DNA of 64,000 bases, taken from Heloderma charlesbogerti (Eukaryota > Chordata > Lepidosauria > Squamata > Helodermatidae). Made by a program: the position numbers and the translations under genes. The notes beneath the pieces are model-generated. The model was not told the DNA's origin and searched no databases. It saw only the letters and a program-made list of their open reading frames with translations. Where the stretch lies: contig JANEZZ010000807.1 in the NCBI GenBank assembly GCA_026122225.1, forward strand, positions 310,001-374,000, given 5' to 3'. Below, piece by piece: positions 49,201 to 61,200 of this stretch (within the stretch, counting starts at the first letter, position 1; the number at the start of each line of letters is the position of its first letter).

Positions 49201-52200
49201 GGCCCGGGGCCGAGGGCGGGGGGGCCAGCAGGGGAAGCGCCAGGGAGTCCCCTTCCATTTCACAGTGGGGAAGCTGAGAAGAGACGGGGGGGGCGGTCAG
49301 AGGGCCGCGGGTGGAAGGGCATGTCTGGCTCTGTGGCTCAGAGGAACCTGGGCAGAGGAGAACAGCCGCTCCTAACCTTTGGCACCCGAGCCATCCATAC
49401 CACCTCCCGAACCCCACAGACCTGGCAGGGGTGGAGTAGCCCACCACGGCTCCCATGGCAGGCTCCGGTGTCCCACACCTAAGCCCCCCCACCCCCCCGC
49501 AGGCAAGACACTCAGTCAGGGCGCCAGTTAACTGAAAGCTCTCAGCACCAGCTGACCCACTCCAGGATTCACAGCTACCTAGCTGTTCGGAAAGGCCCAG
49601 CTGACCCGCACACCCACTCACATACGCATGGCAGGGAGGAGAACTCTGCACAACCACCATTCCAACAGCGTGTGCCAGCCCTGCGCACGCTCCACGGGCC
49701 CCACCCACCCATCCTGGACGCACTGCAGAATGGGAGCGAGGAGGAGGCAGCTGCTGGGCAACACTCGGGCAGAGGAAGCCTGGGGGGGGGGGTGGCCGGA
49801 GGCGTCTCTTGAGCGGGATGCAGGAGGGATGTGCTGCTCTGCCCCTCGTAGCCAAGCCCCTGCCCCAGCCTGGAAGTGCTGCCGGGACCCTTCCTCAAGG
49901 GGCCACCTGGGGATCCAGCCAGCTGCACACAGGGAGGCCTCCAGCGCGCCAGGGGCAAGCGACTTCCCTTGCTCACCCCGCCACCTCTGCGCCCGGGGCA
50001 GCAGGACAGGCCCCAGAAGCGCCCGGGGAGCAGAGCACCCTGCTCCCCGCAAGGCCAATGCAGCCCCAGCAAGGCCCAAGGGAGCCGCTCCTCTGCAGCC
50101 TCTGCCCACCCGTGCCAAGGACAAAAGCCCAACAGCCCCCAACCCCTGGTAGAGAGAAAAGGAGAGAGACAGACTAGGGGACTCACCCGCCGCCTGGATG
50201 CAGACAAAGGGAGCTTCTCTCCAGCACCCCCCGACCACACCCAGCAGCCAAGACCAAAATAGCCCAGCACTGGTCCCACTGGGCAGCTCAGGAATCTCAT
50301 CTGGCAGCAGGACCCAGATCAGGTTTCTGGAGGAGCAAAACCGCCCCTAGAACAGCCCACCTGCTTCCTCTGCCTTCGGCTCCACTGGCTGGCACCCAAG
50401 GGGCCCCAGTGGGAGGGGGAAACCTAGCAACACCCTTCGCTGCTGCTGCGGCTGTGGGGCACCCTGAATCCCCCACTCCAGGGAGGCGGGGCCCCCACGC
50501 CTCCACTGCCAGACTGTCCCCACCTCTCTCCCCACCTCCCCAGCTGGTATTCCTCGGCCTGAGCTGAGCATGCCCGCCAGCCCATCCCAGAGCACAAGGT
50601 GGGCGGGGGGTCCCTGTGTGCTCAGCCCTCCCCAAAATGGGCAGCCTTTCCGCCCGCCCGAAGGCGTGCCGTCGAGTGGACCATCCGCTTCCCAAGGGTG
50701 CCCACGCAGAAGCCACTAAAAGGCCACAGGACACGGGGCAGGAAGGAAGAGCTCCCTCCTGTTGGCGCCCATCCCCCGCTCTCCACAGGGCCATCATGGC
50801 CGAGCGCGCTGACCTCTTGCTCTGCCCCCCCGCCGTCTCCTTTCACACCGCAGCCCCGCAAGGTGCGCCCTGCTCTCTCGCTGCACTGCGGGACAACCGA
50901 GCCTCAGGACGACGTCTGGGAAGGGGGGAGGGAAGCCAGCTTGCCCGCCACGCGTGCCGCAGCATTCACAGACGCTGGCGGCGTCTCCCACTCGAGCTGA
51001 GCCCAGTGATCCCTGGATCCCAGGGCCTCCACGAGAGGAGGCCATCAAGCAGAAGTGCCTGCTTTCAGATGTTCCAGCCTCTCCAGGCCCCCCAAGCCCA
51101 GGCAGCACCTCCAGCCAGGTGGACAGCAGGAACCAAAAGGTCTGGACGTGTCACACCACTTCTGGCCCCTTGCATGGCCTGCCTGCGCGCTCCCAAGACC
51201 AACGTGAGGTGCTGGTTTTGCCTCTGGAGGCTGACACGGCTTGGGGCTGTTGGAGCGCCTCTCCCAGCACAAGCCTCCCCGGACACCCTGAGCGGCATCG
51301 GAGGCCCCAGGGCGGTATGGCCAAAAGAAGTGACGTTTGTATTCTAAAGGGCTGTAGTCTCTTGCAAACCACCTGGACAGCTTTGGCTTTGGGGCAGTGT
51401 AGAAATGACGACAATGACGACATGGCCGAGGAGGCCTGGAAGGTGCCCAGTTCCTCAAGGGCTGCAAGACAGGCTCACAGGAAGCGGCCTCCTCCTCAGC
51501 CAGGCCCTCTTTGGCCCATCCAGCCCAGCACTGCTGACGCTGACTGGCAGCAGCGGCTCTCCGGGGTTTCAGGTAGGAGCTTTTCCAGCCCCACCTGGAG
51601 ATGCTGCTGGGGATTGAGCCTGGGAGCTCCTGCGTGGCGAGCAGGGGCTCCACCACTGAGCCACGGCCCCTCCCAAAGATGGCAGCAGGGGCCAGGAAGG
51701 GGGCACACGCGCAGGACTTCGCTGCAGAGACTGGATGGGGTCCAATGCCTGCCTGAGGCGTTGCTTATTTGTTTTATTTATTTATTGCATTTATACCCCG
51801 CCTTTTTTCCTCTTGCAAGGAACCCAAGGCGGCTTACATTATCCTCCTCCTCTCCATTTTATCCTCACAACAACCACCCTGTGAGGTAGGTTTGGCTGAG
51901 AGGCTGTGACTGGCCCAAAGTCACCCAGTGAGCTTCCATGGCTGAGTGGGGACTAGAACCCAGATCTCCCAGTCCGACACGCTCACCACTACACCACACC
52001 CCCCAGCCACCAAAGCCCCCCACTCCTCCACTCACACTGCGGGTGGTTTTCTGGAGGCCCGTGTTGGGGAGTGCCGCCAGGGTCCGGTAATCCAGCTGCA
52101 GGGGCTCAGTGCTGAGGTCCTGCAGAAATCAAGAAGAGGGGAGGGTGGGACCAGGAAAGAAGGGCTCTCGCCTGCCCCACCGCTGCTCGCCTGATCCCAG

Positions 52201-55200
52201 CTGTGCTCTTCCGCCCCCCCTCCTCACCTCGGCCTCCTCTGCCAGCAGCCGCACAGCCGTCTCCCGCTCCCTGCGCATCCACTCCTTCCCAGGGACAGGC
52301 AGCACGAGCAAAGAGAGAGCGAAAGGGGTCAAGAGTGGAATCCACACAGGAGGAAGCCAAGGGGCCCAAATGAGGAGGAGGGGGGCTGGCAAAGGAGGGC
52401 CCTCGGCACAGCCTGGAGGGGCATGGGGGCGGGCTGGCAGGGGAAGGCAGAGGCCAGCCCCAGGGAAGCAGAGCCCTGGAGCAGCGAGGGAAACAGCCGC
52501 CACGCAGGGGAACTGGCAGCCCCCGGCAGGCCCTGTGCCCGTGGCAAGCACAAGGCACGGTGCAACCCGCCAACAGGCACTGCTTGGCACACAAGCTCCT
52601 TGGAGGCAGAGGTGGCCAGGAAAAGGAACGGAAGAGGCTCATTCAGTCCCAGGAGCACCAGGCAGAGCTCAGAGTTCTTCTGGCTTCCCCTCTTCTCCTC
52701 ACAAGTACCCTGTGAGGTCGGTCAGGCTTAGAGATGGTGGCGACTGGACTAACATCATCTAGTGAGTTTCACAGCTGAGTGGAGATCTGAACCCAAGTTT
52801 CCCTGGTTCTAGTTCAACACTCCAGCCCAAGCTTCTCCTACGTGGTGCTCTCCAGATGTGCTGAACTACAACTCTCATCTTCCCCAGCCTGCATAGCAAT
52901 GGCATGGATAGAGAGGGAACAGATCTTGGTGCAAACATAAGCTCACCCATGATCTTTCGCTCTTATAACAAAAACTTTGCGAAGGAACAGACTGCCTTCT
53001 AATTTTGTATATAGTTTGGTTTGGATATTATGGAATTAATTTCTTTGCTCTGGTTGCTAAAACCAAAAGTTCAGGCAGGCAAACTATGGCAGTGCATTAT
53101 TTTATTTATTTACTGTATTTTTAAACTGCGCAGTAACTGAAGTTCTCTGGGTGGTATACAATAAATTGCAGTTGCCATTAAGTCTACAGAGCAATGGAGG
53201 AGACCCGAGGTTCAGCTAAAGGTCCGGAGGCTTGCTCAGCCTTTTGATGCTAAAAAGTCTGCTCTGAAGGAAAAATAGGTTTCAATTTTGCTAGTAGTTT
53301 GAGTTTCGCGAAGAGCTCAGCAGAAGTAATTCAGGGCAAAGCTGAGCCCTCCTGATTGGTCAGTTAGAAGACCACAGGCTAGCTTTAACACACAAAAAGT
53401 TAAAGCCAAAAAGGGAGTGTTTTAGACTGAGGAAGGTTGAGAGGCTGGAAGGACAGAAAGAAAAAGATCAAGAAAGAAAGCTGCTTGGGAGAGCTATGCG
53501 CTCTGACAGTAAGACATTGCTCAGTCTTGCAGTAACTCTTAACACAGTGGAATATCCCCAAAGAGCCCCCCCATCTCAGAGTGCTGGGAGGGATGCCAAC
53601 AACTCACAGGAATTTGCTTCTCAAGATACACCATTTTCCCCATGAGCTCTCAGACAACTCCTAGTCTTGGACTGCAAAACCAACCTTGCAGGAAGGAGGT
53701 CCGGCAGACTGTCTGGGTCCAGCTGGATGGGTCCCATGTGAATAACAAAAGGAAAACCCTGAAGCTGGATCAGACCAAAGGCCTCTCTAGTCTTGCATCT
53801 GGTTTCCAAGTGGCCAGCCAATGCCTCTGGCAAACAGTGACTGGCACAGAGCGGCATCTTGCTTCTGATCTAGAGGCCATATACAGCCGCCGTGACTTGC
53901 GGCTGCCGACAGCGTTATCCTCCTCCAGGAGTTCGCCCGGCCCCCTTCAAAGCCGCCCTGGTTGGTGGCAGCTGCTCCAGCCCGAGGCAGTGAATTCCCG
54001 TTCAGCACGTGCCGGGGGAAGGAGGTCGTTTGGTCTGCCCTGAATCCCCAGGCTGCATCTGGGTGGCCCCACTGGGTCACAGTATTGTCATTATCCACTT
54101 CCTCCAAACCACGCAGAATTTTATGCACCTCTGCCGTGCCCCCTTGCTCACCGTTTCTCTAAGCAAAAAAGCCCTAAATGTCACAACGTTGCCTCATAGG
54201 GGAGTTGCTCCACCCTGCCCTGCCCTGCCCCATAATGCCAACTGCCTTTTCCTGTATCTTTTCCAGCAATACAATATCGGTTTTGAGTTGTGGTGACCAG
54301 ATCAGTACAGAACTCCCCCCCCTTTCCTTTGCTGCACCTCCCCTCCTTTTCCAAAGAAGGAGCTCAACAGAGCTTCCCATAACTTCACCAGTCAGCAGAC
54401 ACAGATAATCTTTGCATTATCTTCTATTTTCCTTCAAAGTGGTCCACACTCCAATTATTCTCTTTTCCTCCATTTTTCCTAATATCCCACCTCATTCCAA
54501 ACTCCAAATCCCCTCGGGTTTCGAGCTCCCTGTTCCTCTTTTATGCCTTTCTATCCACTCTCTTCCAAAACCCCTCCATTTGCTCTAACCCCCTCCTCCC
54601 CAAATCCACAATTCCCCAGAACGGTCTGTTTCTCTCCCATTCGAATTTCCCCAGGCTGAAACTTCTTTCTCTTCCCCCTTCTCCATGATAAGACACACAC
54701 ACACAGACACACCTTATCGGAAGTTGAACTGTGCTCCTTGAGGTGCCTCACTTCCGTTGCTCTTCTTTTGAACACACACACACTTCTCACTAGACATTAA
54801 AACTGTTCCCTTTTGCGCACACACACAATTTGCTGTGCATCCCAGCATACTTAGCTTCACTACTGACTGTAAAAGCTTCTTATCTTTAGCCCTTCCAGTG
54901 TTCATGTACGGCTCTAATTCCGTGGTACATGATTTTAATTCATTTTTAATTCTTCTAAAGAAAACGAAGAATTGCTCTCAAGGGTCTCATTTTTGCCTCT
55001 GACTCTCTCAGCTTTTGTGGGCATCAGGTTTTCCTAAGCACCCAGAGCTCAATGCCAAAAGATCCCTCAGATACGTGTTTGGTTTACATTTACGTAAAAT
55101 ACACATCCATGAAAATTAAAGCATGCTTGGCAACAACCTCTGACCCCGAGGAAGACTCCCCTGCAGCTTCTCCTGCCCCTCAGCCACACAGGAGCATGGG

Positions 55201-58200
55201 ACTGCAGAAAGGCACTGGCCCTTTAAGAACCACAGTCAGCACCTAGCGGGGGTGAGCCACTGGTGGACCTGCCTCTGCCAGCCCCAGGCAACTGCAGCCC
55301 TCTGCTGGGACAGCAGCTCCTTCTGGGGGAGTGCTCCAGTCAGCCAGCCCGCAGCGCGCTCTCCAAGGCCCTGGCATGGCCCAGGAGAGGCAGCGAGGAC
55401 CGTACTGCTGCCCACTTCCTCTGGGCCTGAGGACACTGCCCAAGGAGGGCTACCTGGGGCGGGGTGGCAACGGCGCCTCCCCACACAAGGCCACCTGGGG
55501 AAGGCTTGGGGCAGGAAGGGGGCAAAATCTTCAGGACACAGCAGCTTCTCCTCCTGCCCCACTTTTGCTATCGATGCATAGCCAGAAGGGGTCAGAATGT
55601 CAGGGTGGACACTGAGCTCATAGAATCCCAGATTAGTTCTGATTCTGAGGAAGAGGAGTGCGCTCCTCTTTCCCAGGGCCAACAGCTGACGGAGATTCCT
55701 CCCACCAGCATTCCTAGCTTAGATAGCAGTCCAGGGAGTGACAGAACGCGGGAAGCAGACTTGATGGACGCGCGACGCCGACGCAGAGAGCGGCGCCAAA
55801 TGGAGGGCGCAGAAAGGAGGCGTACTGCCCAGTTGGCGCGCAAACAATGGCTGCGCCCAGAGGATCCAAGGGAAAAGGGGAGGGTGGCGGGCCGCAACCC
55901 TGCGCCTACCACTCCAGGAAACTGACCATGTCTGAGAGGAATTATACCATCTGGAAGAAGGAACTGTTGGCCATCAAGTCCGCTTTGGAGACCTGGCGTC
56001 GTCTCCTGGAGGGGGCGCAGCGCCCAGTCAAAGTTAAAACCGCCCATCGCAACCTCGAACATCTTCAGACAGCCCGTGCCTTAAACCAGCAGCAGATTAG
56101 GTGGTCGCTTTTTTTCCCCTCGGTTCCACCTTAAGATTTGCCACGTGAAAGCCTCAGACAACCTACAAGCGGATGCTCTTTCTCGTAAGCCTGACCTCCA
56201 GCCAGGGAGTGAGGAAAATTCCCCCCCCCTCTGATTCTTCCCCCCCAAGGCCTGGCAGCAGCTGCGGTGCCTCATTCTTGGGAGGAGCTCCTTCTCTCTG
56301 CACAGGCTCAGGATGCTTTTGTTCACACAAAGGTGGAGGAATTGGGGCTAGCCTCTGCCCCCCCCACTCTACCCCCTTCTCTTTGCGAGGTGGCCTGCTT
56401 TACCATTCCGGCCAGGTCTATGTGCCTTCTAGACCCCTCCGCGAGAAGGTCCTCCAACAGTGCCACGACTCCCCCACAGCTGGGCATTTTGGTGTCGCCA
56501 AGACCCTGCATGGAGTGACGTGGGATTTTTGGTGGCCTCGTGTGTGTCGGGACGTCAAGTCCTATGTCGCCTCCTGCCCAACCTGCCAGCGGGCGAAGGC
56601 CCCCTCAGGCAGGCCCACAGGCTTGCTTCACCCCCTGCCTACCCCCTCAGGACCTTGGAAACTGCTCTCCCTTGACTTCATCACTGACTTGCCTCGCTCA
56701 CATGGTAAGACCACCATTCTGGTGGTGGTGGATTTGTTTTCTAAGATGGCCCATTTCATCCCCTGCGCTGGATTGCCCACAGCCAGGGAGACAGCAGAGC
56801 TGTTCGTGGCACACTTTTTCCGCCTCCACGGACGGCCCGAGGGTCTCATTTCAGATAGGGGGGCCCAATTCACTGCCCATTTCCGGAGGGAGCTACTTGC
56901 GTTGCTCCACGTGACGCTCTGTCTTTCCTCCACCCACCATCCACAGACGGACGGTCAGACCGAGCGCACCAATGCAACTCTGGAGCAGCATTTGCGCTGT
57001 TATGTCAATTACCAGCAAGATGACTGGTTTTCTTTGCTGCCTCTCGCAGAATTTGCTTATAACAATGCCTGCCATGCTTCCACCCGCCAAACTCCATTTT
57101 TTGCCAATTTTGGTTACCACCCCAAGGCCTTCCTGTCCACCCTAGCTCCCTCTTCGGTGCCAGCGGCCCAGGATTTTTTAGAGGAGTTGAGAGCGGTACA
57201 CCACCTCTTACGGGACTCCCTCGAGCAAGCCAAGACAGCCTACAAGGCCTCTGCAGACCGGCGGCGCCAGCCGGGTCCGTCTCTGCAACCGGGGGACTGG
57301 GTTTGGTTGTCCACCCAATACCTCCCCTCTCACTCGCCCACAAGGAAGCTTGCGCCTCGCCGCACAGGGCCTTTCCAGATTACGGCCCAGATTAACCCTG
57401 TTGCTTTTCGCCTGGCTCTCCCCCGCTCCATGAAGATCCATCCTGTTTTTCATTGGTCCTTGCTGTCCGCCCTGGTTTCTGGCGACCCTCATCACTCAGT
57501 CGGCTCCCCCCCGCCGCCAGTGCTGGTGGAGGGGGAGGAGGAGTTTGAGGTCGTGGAGATTCTGGACTCCCGCCTTTCTCGTGGCCGCTTGCAATATCTG
57601 GTGGACTGGAAGGGGTACAGGCCAGATGAGCGATCCTGGGAACCCGCGGAAAATGTGCATGCTCCGTTGCTGCTGAGGCGCTTCCACCAGCTGTACCCCC
57701 ACAAACCAGGGGCCCCAGGGGACGAGCACGAGGGGGGGGGTCATGGGAGCGGGGATGATGTCAGGGTGGACACTGAGCCCATAGAATCCCAGAGTAGTTC
57801 TGATTCTGAGGAAGAGGAGTGCGCTCCTCTTTCCCAGGGCCAACAGCTGATGGAGATTCCTCCCACCAGCATTCCTAGCTTAGATAGCAGTCCTGGGAGT
57901 GACAGAGCGCAGGAAGCAGACTTGATGGACGCGTGACGCCGATGCAGAGAGCGGCGCCAAATGGAGGGTGCAGAAAGGAGGCGTAGTGCCTGGTTGGCAT
58001 GCAAACAACGGCTGCGCCCAGAGGATCCAAGGGAAATGGGGAGGGACTCTCCCAAGTCCTTAAGTTCAGGGGTCTGCCAGTAATTCCCTTTCAAACGGGG
58101 ACCAACTGTTCCAACGTAGGGCATAGGTACTCAGCTGCTCATATCTAGTTGCTAACAGTAGAGTTGTTAAGTTGTAAAAGAGGAATAAAGTTTTGAAAAG

Positions 58201-61200
58201 AATCCATTTGTCTGTGTCTAGACATGGCTACTGGATTAGACTGAGAGAGGCCTCCAAGGAGCCCTTGACACAGAGCAGCCACGGGATGGCTAGAGGGCGC
58301 AGCTATGCTAGCTCGCTGGAAGAGACAGCTGCGCTCGCCTGCAAACACCCTGCCTGCCGGCCGGCCAGCACATAAAGCCTGGCTGTTCCACAGTTCAGGT
58401 GCAGGTGGGGAAGAGCGGCGACATGCGGAAACGCATGAAAAAGGGGCAAGTTAAACACAATTTTTGTTTTTTTTTTTTAAAGAGGCAAACTATGAAGACT
58501 CCCACTGTCAAATACAGGCCCAGAGGAAAAGCGCTCCAAAGAGACACCCGAGGCTTGGGCAAGTCTCTTGGGGGAGGAACAGTACCTCACACCTCATCTA
58601 CACCATTCTCAGACGCTTCTCACGCCCCCCTCCGCAGGATCCCTTTCTCAGCACCAAGCAAGGGAAAGCAGAGTGGAGAGAAGAGCTTTTCTCTGCCTGG
58701 GAAGAAGCTGGCAGGCCAGACGAGGAACCCCTGTGTGCCGGAGGTCCCCACGCCTGCTCTAAGAACGAGCCAGTTGGTTTCTCAACGGGGAAGTGTCACT
58801 GCCGTCTGAGACCCCTGACTCCCAGCCCAACAGCATCCCCAAGAATTCCCCTCCAGTTTCTCCTGCGCCGTCCTTTATTCTGGGGGAAAGGAGAGCAAGG
58901 CCGCAAGAGGGCAACAGCCCAAACACCAGGTGGAGGCACAAGGGGCGGCTGGGCACCACCATCCCTTGGGTCTGGCCGAAAAGACCAGGAACGGCAGTGA
59001 AGGCACGTCCACAGCTGCACCATGCAAGCAAAGAACTCGGCATCCCAAGAGCCTCAGCAGCTCTTGGAGGCAAGTTAAGAAGAGGCAAGTTCCGAGCCCG
59101 GCTGCAGAGAGGTCGGGGACGTGCAGACGACACGCGACAGCCTCAGAAAGTGGGGAGGTGGGTGAGAACTGCTTGGGGTTTTCCACAGCTGGGGGCCCTG
59201 GGCTGGGTGCCTGCACCGCTCTCTGCCACGTGACACGAACTGTCGCACCGTGTGGCTTAGAAGTTGGAATTCCCAGGGGAAAATGTCAGAAGCACTTTGA
59301 AACAAGCTGAAAACAGAACCAGATGTGCCGCTTGAGGCACGGAACAAGGGAGCCAAAGTCACCACCGCCTTCCTGTCTGTCATGTGTAGTACAGCCCAGG
59401 TGATGTCCGAGTGCGTTTCCATGGCCACTCGAGCAAGACCGAGCCCTTCCGGCAGAAGCTTGAGAATCTGACTCTCCTTTCATCCATCCCAGGGCAGCCA
59501 CTGGCCAATCCCCCCCAGCCCCACCACGGGCACGCCAAAGCAGGGTCATACGCCACCGCAGTGCCTCTCACGGAGAGGCCTGACAGCTCAGGGAAAGGAC
59601 TGATGGCATTTCTGCCACTCATCTCTCAGGGTACTCAGTGGCGATCAGCTACTGACATTTCCAAAGCAACCCCGCATACGTCACAGCATCTGACGACAAA
59701 GAAAATCCAGATTCTACAGCTCTCCCGACAACAGTCTTTCATCAAGCATCTCTTAACATGACAAGGATGGGAAAAAGCGCACCGCTGTGAAAGGTGTTTT
59801 CCTGGGACTCATCTTGTTGTGGCCCAGAACGTTTCTTTCCGTGGGTCCCCGCACAGGGGCTTCGTCGCCTTCTGGAGCTGCTGGCGCAGTGCCCACAGAT
59901 GGCAAGAGTGAGGCTGGCTGCCCGGCCGCCCCCATCCCCCAGGTCCCACTTGGGAAGCAATCCCTCTGCTTCAGACAATGCTGGACTGTGAGGGAAGGCT
60001 CCTGAGGGAAGGCCTGCAGACAGCAGCACCAGCTGAAGCTTCTTTGGCCCCAGACCTTTGCCTGGTAGATCCGGGCTGTGCAGGCCAAAGGCTTCCTGCC
60101 CCAGGGGGAAAAACAGCTGCCTCTCGCAGATCACAGGAGGGGAATGTCTTAAAGCATGGCTTGTTATCAGGCACGCAACTGAGAAGAACAGAAGAGGTAC
60201 CCTGGAGCGGGACCAGATGCAAGGCCTCTCCAGCCCAGCACCCTGTGCCGACAGGAAGCCCACAAGCAGCGCAGGAGCACAACTGCACTCCGCCGCCCCA
60301 ACCCGGGTCCCCAGCAACTGGCAATCTACAGCCATTGCGACTGGCAGCCTTTGGCAGCCCCCCTCTCGAGGCTCCCTGGAGGCTTCTCCTCCACCAGACC
60401 GGGGGGGGGGGGGTTGCTTGGGGGCGCTGCTTGGGGGCGCGGCAAAGGCTTTGTTCGCAGAAGCCCCTCAGCCAGCTTCAGTCCCCGGCAGCACCTCCGG
60501 CGCCTGGCCCTCCATCCTTGGAGGACACTGCCAGGGAGAGCGGGGCCCGCTGAGCCGGGGAGAGAGGTCTCCTGCGCTGACAGGTCCAGGCAGCTGCCTC
60601 CCTCCGCAGCTGGTCCCCAAGCAGCCTGAGCAGAGGATCAGGCGGAGGGAGGGAGGGCCCCCATCCCCTCTGCGCTCAGTGGGCACCCAGGGCCACGGCT
60701 CCGTGGCTCAGGCGAGCGCTGCCCCTTAGGAAGGCTCCCTCCCGGGCCACTCATGCACCGAGCCCAGCAGGCTCCCGCAGGTCCAGGGCTGGCTGTGAGC
60801 AGCCAGAGCAGCCTCTGCCCCAGCCAGGATGATACACAGCAGAGACGGGCCTGGGGAGGAGGAGACCAAGGGCGTGAGTGTGAGGCCGTGCGTGTGAGGG
60901 CGCCAGGGCCAGCATGTCCCCCACACCGCCGCCTCCCCGTTCCTCCCCGCCCCCCGGCTAAGTGAGAGGCACAGCAGAGGAGCAGGCCGAGGCAGCCAAG
61001 CGGCAAGGGCGCAAGAGCAGGGCAGCGTGCAGGGCACGGAGGCTCCCATCCCTCCCCATGATCTCGGCAGCACCCTGGGAGGGCAAAGCAGGGCCGCAGA
61101 GCCTCACCCCTTTCTCCAGCTCTTCCCTTTCCCACTGGGCCGTCTCCCTCACCATCTCCATCTCCTGGGGACAAAGGAGACGGTCAGAGACGCCTCGCAA

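Larger units (their letters stand above)
55598..58250 (+). mobile_element. Ty3/gypsy chromovirus, internally deleted
   Basis: The element has a truncated 5' LTR, an RNase H piece, integrase with chromodomain, and a full 3' LTR. Gag, protease and most of the reverse transcriptase are absent: the 5' LTR runs straight into RNase H at about 55885. It lies in SCRIB intron w4-w5 in the opposite orientation to SCRIB. The 5' LTR differs from the 3' LTR by more changes than the solo LTR at 35398 does, so the two ends may not derive from one insertion. Confidence 0.93.

Noticed and set aside
48638..49855. 405-codon reverse open frame
   Set aside because: Only the 48992-49273 part is bounded by splice sites and fits SCRIB phase; the rest is intronic GC-rich sequence.
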